Shown here: positions 21,302-34,361 of the stretch, piece after piece
Layout of the letters: every line of letters starts with the position of its first letter
Numbering within the stretch: the stretch's first letter is position 1
Assembly (NCBI GenBank): GCA_007644065.1
Contig: VJWN01000011.1
Location: forward strand, 1,422,016-1,486,015
DNA from: Margaritispora aquatica
Taxonomy: Eukaryota > Ascomycota > Leotiomycetes > Helotiales > Discinellaceae
Length of the DNA: 64,000 nt
Direction of reading: 5' to 3'
Position numbers and translations under genes: made by a program
The notes under the pieces: generated by a model
The model's input: only the letters and a program-made list of their open reading frames with translations
Databases searched by the model: none
Told to the model about the DNA's origin: nothing

Positions 21302-22307
21302 ATGTCCTCCCAAGCATCACCAGATCCTCAATTACAACTCCAACCAACAACCTTCTCAACCCTCCCCTACCCCCCAAACCCCTCACAATACATCCACATC
21401 CTGACCTCCCTCCTCGCTCCCAGCGAATGCACCTCTATAATCGGCACACACACCAACCTGATCCCCTCGCACGTCACGCCTCAGACTGTGCGAAGTAGGG
21501 AGATCTTTAAGGATCCGGCGCTGGCGGAGAAGCTGTGGGAGAGGATGAGGGGGTTTTATGGGGAAGGCAAGGAGGGTGAGAGAGTCGTGGATGAAGATGG
21601 GGAGGTTTGGAGAATGAGTGGGTTGAATGACGTGTTTAGGTTATGTTTTTATGAGGCTGGCAAGTTCGTCCCATTTCATTTACGTCTCTCCATCTTGCCT
21701 ACCCATACATCCCTCCTACCTCCCTCCCTCTACTAGCATGATCGTCATGAGGTATTCCAAACATGAGATATCTAAATACCTTACCTGAGCTAACCATACC
21801 AAAGGAGGTAAATTCTCCCCGCACACCGACGGACGCCGTCTCGCATCATTGAACTCGCAATCTTTCATGACGCTAAACATATACCTCAACACACTCCCCG
21901 CCTCTAGTGGAGGCGCAACGCGCTTCTTGCTTCCTCCCTCTCACCCAGCATCCACGTCGACCACCTCTCCACTACCATTACCAACACACCAACCTCTCCT
22001 CGGTTCCGCACTCCTCTTCCCGCACGATCTGTGGCACGACGGGGCGGAGGTTTCGTCGGGGCAGAAATGGCTGTTACGGACAGATGTGATGTATACGCGT
22101 GAGCGAGAGTTTGACTGGAGTGTTTTTTGCGCTGAGAGGGAGTGGATGGGAACAGGCGAGATGGAGAGGGAACAGAAAGGGAGGAAGGCGTTGGCTTTTG
22201 CGGAGGGGCTGGAGGATGCGGGGGATATGGAGGGTGCGGTTAGGTGGTACAAGGTTGCGTTTCGGGAGTGGCCTGCGCTGGAGAGAGGTGAGGGAGAGGG
22301 GGAGTGA
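21302..22307 (+). CDS. 2-oxoglutarate/Fe(II) oxygenase, prolyl 4-hydroxylase type
   Basis: Two exons, 21302-21659 and 21805-22307, give 286 residues. The double-stranded beta-helix fold shows the iron triad: His and Asp in KFSPHTDGRR and the distal His in HDGAEVSSGQKWLLRTD, where the following Arg would bind 2-oxoglutarate. LNIYLN and GGATRFL fit the core strands. Such enzymes hydroxylate proteins or nucleic-acid-linked substrates; the substrate here is unknown. The roughly 65-residue C-terminal extension is charged, with an AFAEGLEDAGDMEGAVRWYKVAF helix pair. The intron has a GC donor (G|GCAAGT) and an AAG acceptor, with CTAAC at 21790-21794 as branch point; no GT donor gives the required phase. 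Without splicing the frame ends at 21736 and the iron ligands are lost. It converges with NRDE2, 130 bases apart. Confidence 0.85.
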
Positions 22308-22437
22308 AATGGTGGTGGTGGTGCGTAAGCTCTGGTGATAGTGTTGGATGTGATATAGTATACACATGAGACGTCATGTTCCCTATTCGTGTGTATTTTT
22401 ACATGGCAGCATATCTCCAAGCGTGATCTAAATAGTC

Positions 22438-25400
22438 TTACTTAAATCCCAACCTCTGCCTCGTCGCTAACTCTTTCACCGCTCCGATACCCTTTTGCCT
22501 TTCATCCACCTCCCCAATCTCCTCAAAATTGTCCTCAAGATCAACACGCACTCTCAATTCCTTCTCGCCCATAACCCTCCACGCGCTCCTCATCTCCTTA
22601 TACCCCATCTCCGGCTCCTCCGTTTCCCTACCAAATTTTTCAAAACCAAGCACATACAGCTCCTTCGCCCATGGACAAGCTCTCAGAGCTCGATACCATA
22701 TCTCTTTCGCTTTAGCCCGAAATTGAAGGATTGAAAGAGAGTATAAGATGTAGAAACGCCATATCCCAGCAGAGCCTTTGCAAGCTGGTGAAGCGAGGGC
22801 GTGCTCGAATGCCGCTTTTGCAGAATGGATTGTCCCAGAGGAGATCTCGTGGTTTATGGCGAAGAGTCGGGAGATGGGATTATCGCATGTGGGCCTCAAG
22901 ATGGTTGAGGACAAGATATTTCGTACTCGGTGCTCGACGCGGAAGTGGCGCTCGTTCCAGGCGAAGAGAGAGAGGAAGATGGTGCTTTTTGGGAAAAGCG
23001 TGATATATTCCGAGAAGTGGTGCCGGAGGAGAGAGGGCCGGTAGGGACCTAAGCGGGAATGATGGAGCAGGAGGTGAGAAGCGGATTGAAGGAGGAGTTG
23101 GTGAGCTTGTGAATTATTTGTGCTGTGGGTTCGGAGGGTGTGGGAGAAATTGGTGTAGGATTGGAGGGCTATTGCTATGTCTCCTTGATTGCTGGATCTG
23201 GGCTCAGTGTTTGAGCTGGCTGTTAGGTATTCAAGAAGTGCGAGACCTGGAGTTAGTTAGTTTTAATTTGTATGAACAATCAGGCTTGAAGATGGAATAC
23301 TTACATTCTGCATACATAACAGCGTTGTCTACCGAACCAGACGACAACAAGAAATCTCGGCTTGACGTTAGATGTTGCTTTGTCTTCAATAAAAGAGCTG
23401 GAGATGAAACTGCAGTGGGGTTTGGCTTCTCGTCAAGTATAGATAGAAGAAGACCTAATGCAGATGCATGATCCTCATCATTGATGCAACACCATATCCA
23501 CGATTTCCACAACAGAATGCTTCCATTATTTGTCGCATTTTCAGATTTAGGGTTCATACTAAGTGCAGCAGAAAACACTGCCTTTGCAGTGTCCTTATTC
23601 CTTGACCATTCTATCATGGCATAAGCATTGTAGAGCGGTAGACTTGACGGGAAGCGCTTCAGAACAGCCTTAGCGGTCTTCTTGATGGTCTCTGTCTCGT
23701 TCAAATTTTCAAAAGCCAGGTGGTACTCTGCCACTTCCTCCATCATCGAAGCATGCGTGAGCTGTTTCAGTGAATTTCGAATGAACATATATGGCACCGG
23801 CTCGTTGCCTGTAGAGTAGAGATCGCGCCAGCTTTGTGATCTGAACCATTTGCTGGTGCCGAAATTTGTCACCGGTGATTCTTGGAATTGGTGAAAGTGA
23901 TGACTCAACATAGACTGTACTCTATCCTCCTTCTCATCGTCTTCTACTTCTTCACTCGGGTCTTGCTCACTCCATTGAAGGTCAATCTCAAGAAACTCAT
24001 TTCGAATGTAAGAATCCAAAGACCAATCCGGAGATTGAATCGTCCAGCCCGCGATAAGGGGCATGCGACAGAAAAGAAGAAATGCATTAAGACAAAGTTT
24101 CCTGAGTTCTTCTGATTCTGGAGGAATCAAAACCACATAGTCCTCGATATCAGAAAACAGGATGACTCGAAATGGATCATCTTCCACGACTTCATCCATC
24201 GTCCTAGCAGGGAGGGAACATTTTGATCTTAATCTTTCTGCACACGCCCATGACCCAAAAATATGGCTGTCGTTTAGTGAGTCGGCTTCTTCATCTACGA
24301 CAGCATCAGGCACACTTGAAGAATTTTCATCATCGGAGAACTTCCGCCAACCTACAGCGCCTTCCTCTCCTAGTCGGGGAACTTCGCTTTCCCAAAACTC
24401 CTTGAACGACTCTAGAGTTCCCTCACGTGTTATAGATTCAGAAGGGCGGAAGAAGGTTATCTCCAGGATACCTTGCCATATTGCTATAGCTAGTTCTGAG
24501 TATCCAGACTCATGAATGAACAAGGTGAGCCTGAGTGAGACGTAAATAATTTGGGTGAATAGTGCTTGTAGAGAAGCAGACTTTGCTTTAGTAATTGCAC
24601 TTGTCAGAAGTTTGATCCGACGCAGATACAGCTCCTTGATTTCCTCATAACGAAAACTTGTAAAGTTAGACTGTTTGAAGTTGAGGTAGCTTGTCCAGAG
24701 CAACAAGCTGTCAATGTTATCGTTTGAAATTTGTTCCCAGCGAGCGGACTGTGCTTTTAAATCCCAGATCTTGACCCCTTCAGCCATCAAGCCTAGAAGT
24801 AGCCGTTCTCGGTCGGGAAGAGTGGTCATCTTCTCCAAAGCCTTTTCGTACATGTGCATTTTGATCTCTGCGGTACTTCGCGTTTCGGCATTGGTGATGC
24901 GGCGGCGATCAGCATTTGACTGCAACAAGACATCTTGGTGATCGATTAATGCAAGCCAATTCTCAATATCGTTAGGCTTTTGATCCACTCTTTTTGACAA
25001 TTCAATACTCCTGCTTTGAATAGTAAGATCTATCCTCAAAGTGTGTCTATGATGAATTAGCACCAATCAGGCCTCAATTTGTAGCGAAAACGCTCAGACA
25101 AGGGGGGGAAAATGTTAGATTCACTCACCCAGCATCAGATCCCGATGAGTCGCTCTCAGTTGCAAACTGTAGCTCATCATCTGACAGAAAATCCTTCGAT
25201 TTCTTCATTCCATGAATTGATCTGTAGTCTCTCTCATCCTGCTCAGATTCCGAGCTATTTCCATTCGCAACTCCACCACTTTCAAGTCTCTTCCTCTTCT
25301 TCCCATGTGATCTTGAGAGAGGGACAAAGTCCTCATTGTCCAAGGCTGTTTCATTCCTTTCAAGTGCAGGTCGTATCTTCAAGAATCGCGGTCTTTCTTT

Positions 25401-25880
25401 AGCCACTTTGGCAAAGACATATTTCTCTCGTGTGTTGATTCTCGAATCTCGCCATTTACTGATCGCCACTGCTTTATCATCTCCTAGATTTCTGTCGATT
25501 TTGTAGTCGCTAGAAAGTCCCAAGACATAGCCCGCACCAAATCGACGGAATGGAGGTACGCTGTATTTATGTATGCCTCCATAAACCAGGTTCTTCTCAT
25601 CTCCCCGACGATCAACTACGAAAACATCTGCAAGCTCATGGACATCTTTAGTTCGAGATAATTCATCTTTCAAGACCTGAACTGGAGGCTTCTCAGGAGT
25701 CTGTGAACGATGGCGCTTATGATGCCGTCGTCTGGAGTCCTCGCGCTTTTCAGAAGATGTACGCTGCTTCTTCTCTACTTTGTCTTTGGTAGAGGACTCC
25801 TTGGCTTGAGGCGCATTCAATGTAGAAGTTGATTTTGCTGGTCTGAAGGAGCCAAATTTTGGGACGCTAGGCTCGGTCAT
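22438..25880 (-). CDS. nrde2: NRDE2-family protein (necessary for RNA interference)
   Basis: Exons 25880-25129, 25046-23305 and 23246-22438 join in frame to 1100 residues. NRDE2 is a nuclear protein that, with Mtl1/MTR4-type helicases and spliceosome factors, acts in RNA surveillance, nuclear RNA silencing and splicing fidelity. The N-terminal 95 residues are basic and low complexity (KREDSRRRHHKRHRSQTPEK). The NRDE2 segment follows exon 2: SIELSKRVDQKPNDIENWLALIDHQ, then HAT/TPR-like helical repeats (for example RWEQISNDNIDSLLLWTSYLNF and AYAMIEWSRNKDTAKAVFSAAL) to the end. The C-terminus KELRVRVDLEDNF fits family members. Length is normal. Divergent from UTP10 with 352 bases between starts, so the two may be co-regulated. 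Confidence 0.92.
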
Positions 25881-26232
25881 GTTTTGAAGAGGAACCTTTG
25901 TCTTGCAGCATCATTGCATGAAAATTGGATAAGTGATGTGAGATGTAAGACGTGATGCGTCCAGTTTACAATGGTTTGAAGACTCGTATGTATAAGGTAG
26001 TGAGTACTCATGGACAGCCAATAAGGATTTAGATGTTCCAGCTCAGAAAGATGCAGTCATGTGACAGCCCTGGACAGTCAGTTCCATATGCGGCCGCTAG
26101 TCCAAGCTTATCCTTGCAATCGCGAAAAAAGTTTTGGATACGATTAACATCGACGCCAACCGTCGAACTTGCGCCGCTCTACAATTTCAACCCACCATGA
26201 AGAATTGAGAGACGAATATAATACTCTCAACG
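25881..26232. promoter_or_regulatory. Divergent NRDE2/UTP10 promoter with RRPE-like site
   Basis: Contains GCGAAAAAAGTTTT at 26122-26135, about 100 bases before the UTP10 ATG. It resembles the motif at a similar distance upstream of fibrillarin. A NotI-like GCGGCCGC lies at 26091-26098. No small gene is seen between the two starts. Confidence 0.45.
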
Positions 26233-29200
26233 ATGGCGACCTCTCTTGCCGCTCAGCTATCAAAGATAGCCGCTAATTCGGAAAATTCATTGAATCTAAA
26301 AGCACAGAAAGCGAAGCATTCAAAGTCCTTAATTTTCGAACCTCGAGTCGCAGCATCGCAGAGCTTTGAAACTCTATATACCATATGCCATGAGGGATTT
26401 CAAGAATTATGCTTATTAGACGCTCGATTTGTGGAATTTCAGAAGGACATTTTCAGTGAACAAAGTCAAGAGGAGGACCGTAGCCAAAAGACCGCCTCTG
26501 AAAATGCCGATCTTGACAAGAGGCTAGAATTGTTCCTAGGGCTAGTGGGGGCACGATTGAGGTTGAATCCTGCAATCAAGGCGGTGGAATGGTTGGTTAG
26601 GAGGTTTAGGTGAGTACTCTGAAGGTATTTACGCCTGAGAGGGACTGATGATCCTGCACAGAATACACGAGCAGAATACCTCTTTTCTTCTGATGACCTT
26701 CCTTCCATATCACACCCTTCCGATGTTCACAACCCTTCTCTCAATACTTCCAGAAAATCTCGCCCACGAGTATAAATTTCTCACACCATATATCCGGTCG
26801 TTGATCGCGCCTCCAAGACATACCATCGTGCAAACCGCCATCAACAATGTTACATTTACGGCTGCATTCAATGCCTATGTGCTTGGCGTCAGCCAATTGC
26901 GCCATAGCTACCCAGCTCTTACTGCATTCTGGGCTGGAATAATGACTGAGGCAACAGGAGGGATGATGGATAATGCTAGGTCTGGAAGGAGGGGTGTTCA
27001 GCAAGCCAATGAGCAGGATGTGATTCTCAGACTCCTCCCAGTTTTGGACAAAGGTCTTGCTATGAAGAACGTTCCAGACCTTCAGGTTGCTTGTTATATG
27101 ATACTTGCTGTGGTTGCCTCGAAGGGTGCACTGGATGACAAGGTTTTGACACCAATGATGAATGCTGTTGTTCTTGGGTGGACGCCAGAGACCACAGGCC
27201 CAGGACTGATGTGCCTCTCACTTTTGGCACAACACCGACACGCAAAAACAGCGCCAAAGAAGGTTACCAAAGAGCTACTTAAGCTCCCAAATCTAGCTGG
27301 CCTTCTTGTGGAGATGTCAAAACAGCGTCGCATAGACAAATTCGCGAGCAGCGTGTGTCTTTCTCTTGTGGACCGCCTCCGTCGAGATGGTGAAATAAGA
27401 GGTCTTCCGATCATTCAGGAAGCGATCGAGAACCAAGTTATGACCGATTCCCAAACAAAGGATATTGTTAGAGCATTGGTGCTTGCGGCAGACAGGATTG
27501 ATGACAGCACAGATGCACAGAAAATTGCTAAGCCTCATGTGGCATCTGCTCTCGTGTCTCTGACACAGCTTCCTGAGAGTTTCTCCGATGTGATTGGCGA
27601 TGCCTTGAAAAGTTCTGGAGTGGATATGGATCAACTTGAGTTGAAGCTTCACACTACCATCCGACCTGCCGTTACTCTCAAACTGAAATCTGAAGCTATG
27701 GATACCGAAGAGTCAGAGCCAGAAAAGACAGAGTCGGCTCCAAGCTTTGGAAGTTTGTTGGAACAGCTTCCTAAGCGTACTGTGAACGAGTCATCATTTT
27801 TATCTCACGATTCTTCGCATATTTATCCCGATTTATGTCGTGCTTTTCTTGTCGCTGCGACAAATCCTACAAACTTACCAGCCTTCGATGAAGCGCCCAT
27901 CCTACGACGAGATGCAGCATCCGAGGATATTTTGTATCTCACGTTTTACATGAAGACGTGGTGTGGACCATACCCTGTTGTTGCTCGAGCTTCAGCTTTG
28001 CAAATGGCAACCAGGACCTTGTCCAGTTCTAATATCACTATGGTCGATTTCCAAGCTGTCTTGCCTTACGCTGTTACCGCACTATCAGACGCTTCTGTCA
28101 AGGTGCGCCGGGCCGCGGCTGAACTTCTCTTGTCTATTAACAAGAAATACCCTACCGGTTCGGATGCCAAGAAGAAATACAAGCAAATGAAGCAATGGTG
28201 TCCAGCAGGATTGTATGGTATGGGTGAAATAACTGAGCTGTCCGTCGAGAATTGCGCTCGATTCCTGGCTGACTTCCTGGTACCATCATTGGAAGAATGT
28301 GTTCTGGATAGTAGACATATCGAGTCTGTCTTCCAAACTTCGTTGAACAGTTCTAGAAGTGCGGAAGTATCAAAGAAACAAGACCTAGCTAAGCTGCCTA
28401 AGGCTACTAGGGCATCTGTTTTGTCATTCTTTGCGAGCCATGTTATCCTAACACCTCTTTATGCGGTTAAGCTTCGACTTCTTACTTGTCTCAATCGTGT
28501 CAGAAGTGCAGGAGACGTTACTAGGACTAAAGCTCTACTGCCAACATTGCAACAATGGGCGTCATTGAGCAATGACGAGGCACAGAGGCATTGCTTGGCT
28601 GAGCAAATTGATATATCAGAAGTTGATCATCAAACTCTCCTAACTATAATTCCCAGTGACGCCGATGGTCTGCAATATCTTGTCAGTATTATCAGTGGAG
28701 AAGTTGCAGCAGAAAGACCAGCACTTGTGAGTGCAGCTTATAAAAGCCTTCGTACTCTTTGGCCTTCGCTAAAGGCTGAGCTTCAATCGAGCATAGCTCA
28801 GAGTTTATTGAACCTGACGCAAAACTCTTCATCTGAAGCCGATACCAGCGATGAGGTAATATCGGAAGCATCAGCGGACTTCTTACGCACAATTCCTCTG
28901 TCTACGGATATTTTATCCTTATTCTTAGACCAACTTCCCACAGCAGCACAGCTTGCAGATACACCTCCGGTAATAAAGAGACGACGAACAAGCCATGGAG
29001 AGATTGCCAGAACAATTCAAGATCCTAAACAGGTCGCTGCTGCGATTCGAAAAGTCACCTTCGTTCTACAACTGGTTGAAGGCTCTGAACCTGCCAAACA
29101 TCCTGAGTTGCTGCGGGGACTTTTTACCGCGCTGGCCGAACTTCAGCAGTTCAAGGTTCATGTATCATCTGAGCTCGCATATCTTCAAAACCTGGTGTTA

Positions 29201-31733
29201 AGCAGTCTACTGGCTATAATGAATACACACAAATCAGATCACACCGTCAAACTTGATCGTTCGGCAGTCCGAGCAGATCTGCTTGTTGATTGTGTGCAGA
29301 AAACTGCAAGTCCACAGGTTCAGAACGCGTCGCTACTTCTCATTGCGGCCCTCGCCCATACTGCACCAGAATTGGTGCTCAATAGTGTGATGCCAATCTT
29401 CACATTTATGGGCAGTTCTGTCTTGAGACAAAATGACGAGTACTCCGCACATGTAATCACGCAGACTATTCGCGAGGTCATCCCTCCCTTGATTACATCT
29501 CTTCGAAAAAACAAAGGAAATCCTCTCACTGGTGCTGCAGAGCTGCTGTTGAGTTTCGTGGCTGCTTATGAGCATGTTCCGACGCATCGGAAGAAAGGAC
29601 TCTTCACCTCCTTGATCCAAACACTGGGAGCTGACGACTTCTTGTTCGCACTTCTAGCAATGCTTGCAGACAAATACGGGACGGAGAAGATTGCACCCTT
29701 TGCAACCGAACTCTCTGGCGCATTCAGTGTTGATACGCAATTGAGTTCCTCAATCAAATACCTTGAATTGGTTGGTGATATCTTGAAGCCTAAGCCAACA
29801 TTCACCACTGTCTTGCTTGGTGTAAATGATGATGAGGCCGTGAAGCCCAGTCAGATGGCTTACAATGAGCTGTCCTTGCTGCCACACATCCTTTCCCAAA
29901 AGCGCCTAATCAGCCAGACTGCCAAGTTGCTGGACCGAGATGACATGGATGCCGCAAGAGTTCGAGATTTGTACTCGCAGCTACTGGAAAATGTCCTTGC
30001 TCTTGCCGACACAACCAAAGGCCAGGATCTACTGCATGGTGCCTGTGGTGATGTGCTTGAGAGTGTGCTAAATCTTTTGTCTACCAGCGAATTTGTAAGG
30101 TCTGTTGAAAGCTTACTTGACCGCCCCAACGAGTCCTTACGCCGCAAGATTCTTCGTTCGCTGGAGGTGCGGATTGACAAAGAGAGTGCATCAGACTCTA
30201 ATTCTAGAGTTGCAATGCTCAATTTCCTTCCTCAACTTACGGCTATCATTCGAGACTCACCGGATGTATTGTACAAGCACACTGCTGTTTCTTGTGTTGA
30301 CAAGATTTCCGAGAAATACGGAAAGAAAGACCTCGAAGCTGTTGCAGCCGCAGCTGAGACTATTGCCAGCGACCACTGTCTGGGTCAATCAGATGCTAGG
30401 TTGCGTGTCATGGCACTTTTATGTCTCGCCTCACTTGTGGATATCCTAAAGGAAGGAATTGTCTCAGTCTTGCCAATCGCTATTCCAAAGACCTTGGGAT
30501 ACATGGAAGTCAGTCTCAGGAGCACAGATGGAGAAGCACAAAGGCTACACAATGCTGGATATGCCTTCGTTAGTGCTCTTGTACATCACTTGCCTTACAT
30601 GCTGTCTGGTGGATACCTCGACAAACTTCTTATTATCTCCAATACGTCAGCTGAGGCTGATCTCGATGACGATTTCAACCAAAGCCGCACACAGTGTCTT
30701 CAGCTTGCCGCCAAACAGATCGATGCCAAGAGTATGTTCGGTGCTCTGGATAACAACTGGAAGACAGTGATTACTGTCGGCCCAATTGTAAGTTTCTCCA
30801 TGCTTCGCAATTAATTACCCTACTAACAAAACTCAGGCACTCCGTGAATACATTAGTGTACTCAGCACAGCAATCGACAAGCACTCTAAGAGCATTGTAA
30901 CCAAGTACTCCTCCATCCTCGCCAACATCTTCCAAAATGCCTTCGATCTCCGCAGACTGTGGACTCTGGGCTCCAAGGCGAGCTTCACAGACGAACTAAT
31001 GTCCGAAATCGAACACTCCGTCAACGAAGTAGCAATCAAGATGATCTACAAATTCAACGACGCCACATTCCGCCCCATCTTCAGCAGCCTCATCGAATGG
31101 GCCTCTGCACTCGGGGAGGAGCATGACGCCAAGGCCCTCCGCCAACAGAGCATCTACGGCTTCATGACCGTGTTCTTCGGCAACCTGAAGTCGATCGTCA
31201 CAAGCTACGCAACATATATCATCGAGGATGCCGTGGAGGCCCTGAAAAGCGTCGACCCCGAGAACGAGACCTCAAAAGAACTCTGGTGTCGTGTCCTGCG
31301 CACGCTCACCAAGTGCTTCGAACACGACCAAGACGACTTCTGGCAGACCCCCTCGCACTTCAGCACCATGGCTACAGTTCTCTGTGCCCAATTCACGCAT
31401 GGTGCTGCTCTCCCTCTGGCCTCCGAACTAGCGCCTACGATTGTCGAATTAGCAGCCGCGGCCGACTCCCCTGAGCACCACAAGGAGCTAAATGTGGCGA
31501 TCTTGAAGCACCTGAGATCACCAGTCGCGAGTGTGCGATTGGCTGCTGTGAGATGTGAGCAGGATTTGACGGATCGCTTGGGAGAGGAGTGGATGAGCAT
31601 GTTGCCTGAGATGTTACCGTTTATCAGCGAGTTGCAGGAGGATGATGATGAGGTTGTCGAGAAGGAGACACATAGGTGGATTGTGAAGATTGAGAGCGTG
31701 CTGGGTGAGAGTTTGGATAGCATGCTGCAGTAA
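26233..31733 (+). CDS. UTP10: U3 snoRNP component UTP10 (HEATR1)
   Basis: Exons 26233-26609, 26662-30787 and 30837-31733 give 1799 residues, typical of UTP10. It is a very long HEAT-repeat protein of the t-UTP/UtpA subcomplex of the small-subunit processome, needed for pre-18S processing and linked to rDNA transcription in the nucleolus. The N-terminus MATSLAAQLSKIA and the block FEPRVAASQSFETLYTICHEGF are characteristic, as is KAVEWLVRRFRIHEQN spanning intron 1 (phase 2). The rest is helical HEAT repeats. The last exon holds the conserved C-terminal region (TLWCRVLRTLTKCFEHD-like segment and WMSMLPEMLPFISEL). Introns are short (52 and 49 bases). Codon use in the last exon is more C-rich than in the long middle exon. 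Works in the same particle as fibrillarin encoded 6 kb away. Confidence 0.95.
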
Positions 31734-32251
31734 GAAGTGAATTAGTGGCATTCTCTACGGAGATGTGAGGATTGTGTAAAATGGAATGAAAAATCTTGTC
31801 AAAATTGTATCTTCACAACTAAGATTGAATGAGTCTTTTTTTTTTGGCTAGCACTAACATTATATTCTCGTCTTGTCTTTATCGAAGTTGATTACTCACG
31901 AAGGTCATCACGTAGCATGCAGCACTTTCTAACTCGAAACCCCGCCTAAAAGTTGTGTTTATGCTTTTTTGAATGAGCAACGCAATATAATAATCTTACA
32001 TCCCGAAAGGTGGTGCTCTACATCTCTAATAGCCTTCCTCGCTGGAGCAGAGTCAATCCCACCTCGCAGTCCTGTAACAATCTCTCGAATTTGGGCAAAA
32101 ATCTTCGATTTGCTCGATATCTCCTTGAAGTCGACATACGTCTGAAGAAACCCAGCCCAGTTCTTGTTCGTCTGACGTTAAGAGCGCTAGCTCGATCTAT
32201 AAGACTGCTCATGATCCGCCGTGCGCGACTGCCATTTCGCATTCCTCTTCC
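31734..32251. other. Convergent 3' region of UTP10 and a 2EXR gene
   Basis: Shared 3' flanks with a T10 run near 31836. The reading frames on both strands at 32010-32242 show no features and no splice connection to either gene that I can support. Confidence 0.5.
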
Positions 32252-33346
32252 CTACTTATTTCGAAGAGACAGGTCCTTGATTTCGATCAGTGGCATCTCC
32301 CGCCTTGGCTTTTTGCCGTACTCTGCCTCGAAAAAACGCATATACTGCAGTTCCTTCCAAAACTTCACAGCGAAATTCCGAGACATGCAGGGAAGCGAGT
32401 GGTCCTTCCATAGCTTGAGAAGACGTCGGATACAAAGCAGGTGCTTTTCTTCCTCTAAAATGGCCATAAAGTCCTGGACGAACTGCTGGGTGTGTGACAT
32501 GTTGGATGATGTGCGATTTCGCGCGTCAATAACTGATTCGCACAATTTCAAGTCCGGGATGACGGGGCTGCCAGTGAGTTCGAATCTCTCGACAGCTGAA
32601 GTCCTTTTAGTCTGTAGAATGAATGTGACCTTGTTGAGGTCGGCAAACGAGTGGAATTCGTCAGCAGCAATGAGAGGATCAATTCTTCGCATCAGTATTC
32701 TCAAGTCGAGAACTATATGCTTTATGGTGGTCCAGATAGGCATATTGAAAGAATTGACTTGATTCGAGGAAAACATTAGCCGTTTACAGAGATTGTATGT
32801 TGGCCGAAATAGGAATGCATCTCTCTCAGGATCAATATGAACAACTGTCTTAATCTGTTTAGAATTGACAGTGTGCGCTCGACTTGGCCTATTGTATCGC
32901 TTCAGCAACTCGGTTCTTGCCTCGTGGCAGACATGGAGTAGAGCTATGTTGGGTCCTATTCTGCTGTCTTGTATCTCGATGAAACATGCATCCATGTCGA
33001 TAATGCGCTGGTCGGACACACAATGTCGGAAGATCTTGAGTCGCAGCTCTATTGGCAGCTTAGGGAAAAGCGTGAAGGTAGTTCCAGGCTCGGACATGAT
33101 GTTCTGCGCTGTGGTCGACTCTAGCTTTGGTCTGCCGGAAGTGCTGTCTGGTGTATGTTGAGGTACATGTACTTTTGCATTCTGCTTCTGCAACTCAGTC
33201 ACGAAATTCTTTAAGGCGTGTTAGTAACAAGCTTCAATCTTAATAATTGCGACTCAGGCACATGAGCTTACCTCCATAATCCTCTCCTTCTCGTGATTTG
33301 GCGTGGCTTGCTGGAAATAGCTTTTTGGCTTGAGTGGAGGGGACAT
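32252..33346 (-). CDS. 2EXR-domain protein A
   Basis: Exons 33346-33272 and 33208-32252 give 343 residues. The 2EXR domain is an F-box-like module that is widespread and expanded in filamentous fungi; its function is not established. The signature is clear: FTLFPKLPIELRLKIFRHC, then RIIDMDACFIEIQDSR, LLHVCHEARTELLKRYNR and HIDPERDAFLFRPT, followed by IKHIVLDLRILMR. The start at 33346 (MSPPLKPKSYF) keeps frame with exon 2. A spliced upstream leader is possible, because a GTAAGT donor lies upstream and CTCGCAG directly precedes the ATG, but no upstream ATG was found in the right frame. A second 2EXR gene lies 1 kb away in the same orientation. The C-terminal half is Lys/Arg/Trp-rich and unassigned. 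Confidence 0.8.
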
Positions 33347-34361
33347 CTGCGAGAGATTAGCATGTTGTGAGAGGTTAAGTTGCGCCTGCATGGAACCAAG
33401 CTTGACTTACGACTGGTTTTTCTGCGTATGGAGAAAGACTCGGTGTTGGGCTGCATTAAGTTTGCAGATGTGTTTGTAATGCTGGGAGAAGGTGTTGCAA
33501 AAGCTATTGCATCGAAGGAGTTGTGGTGAAGGACTTGGAACTCCGTAATGGAATTGAATGAAGATTAAGGTAGATTCAGAAATATTGTTGATGGTGAATG
33601 GGAGTCGGAAGGAGGTTAACGCAGGAAATGACTTAACAGACAATACCACGTGCGATATCAATCTACCTAGACAAGGCGAGCCCTAAAGAAGAATGAATTT
33701 ATGGGTAGAATTGACCGTTCAAACTGAATTAGTGCCATAGGTCGTATATATATTATGCTCAAAAACATTGTCGATGTCCAGTGAGGAGAACTATGCCTAG
33801 AGGAGCCAACCAATGAGCACAATTCTGCATCTACAAAGGATGCGGCTTTAGTGGCCCATTGAGAAACTGAAAACTGCTCCACAGATCACGAAATGTCCTC
33901 AGATTAAGCTTACCCTCTACAATTCCGAGTTTCATCACAGCACTATTGACCAAAGTGCGCAGGCAGTCGTGGCAACTGTAGTGGTGAAACGGAGTGGATT
34001 TAAGCGAGAAATCTAATTCTAGGCTGATCTGCTTGCCATCGCAAAGCGATCACAGGACTATGGATGGGAGTTTGACCAATTGTAATTTCACTTGCTCGGA
34101 TTGTAGCAATTTTGCGGTTTTATGGAATGCAACGATGTGTACTGCTAGTGATCCACCGCCTCAGATGCAGCACGCTTGCTACCAAGGAGCAATCATAGAA
34201 AATGGAAGCCTCATCCATAATTACTCTTGATTTACTTGCTTGGATTGCAGTAAATTTGCCGTTGGACGAAAGCTACGATGTGTATTCGTTAAATAGCTAG
34301 GCTTTAGTAACTGCAGCATAAAAGCTCGAAGCACCACTAATGTATCTGTGTATCTATACGT
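33347..34361. other. Intergenic region with decayed duplication
   Basis: Between the two 2EXR genes. An imperfect copy of about 65 bases occurs twice, at about 34079-34145 and 34227-34291 (shared core ACTTGCT.GGATTG.AG.AA.TTTGC.GTT), with small indels. The first copy can be read as Cys-containing peptide, the second is out of phase. No complete gene is supported; frames at 33407-33882 are unrecognised. Confidence 0.45.

Noticed and set aside
32010..32762. 250-codon plus-strand frame
   Set aside because: Antisense to the 2EXR protein A exon; no domain and basic/Ser composition typical of a shadow.
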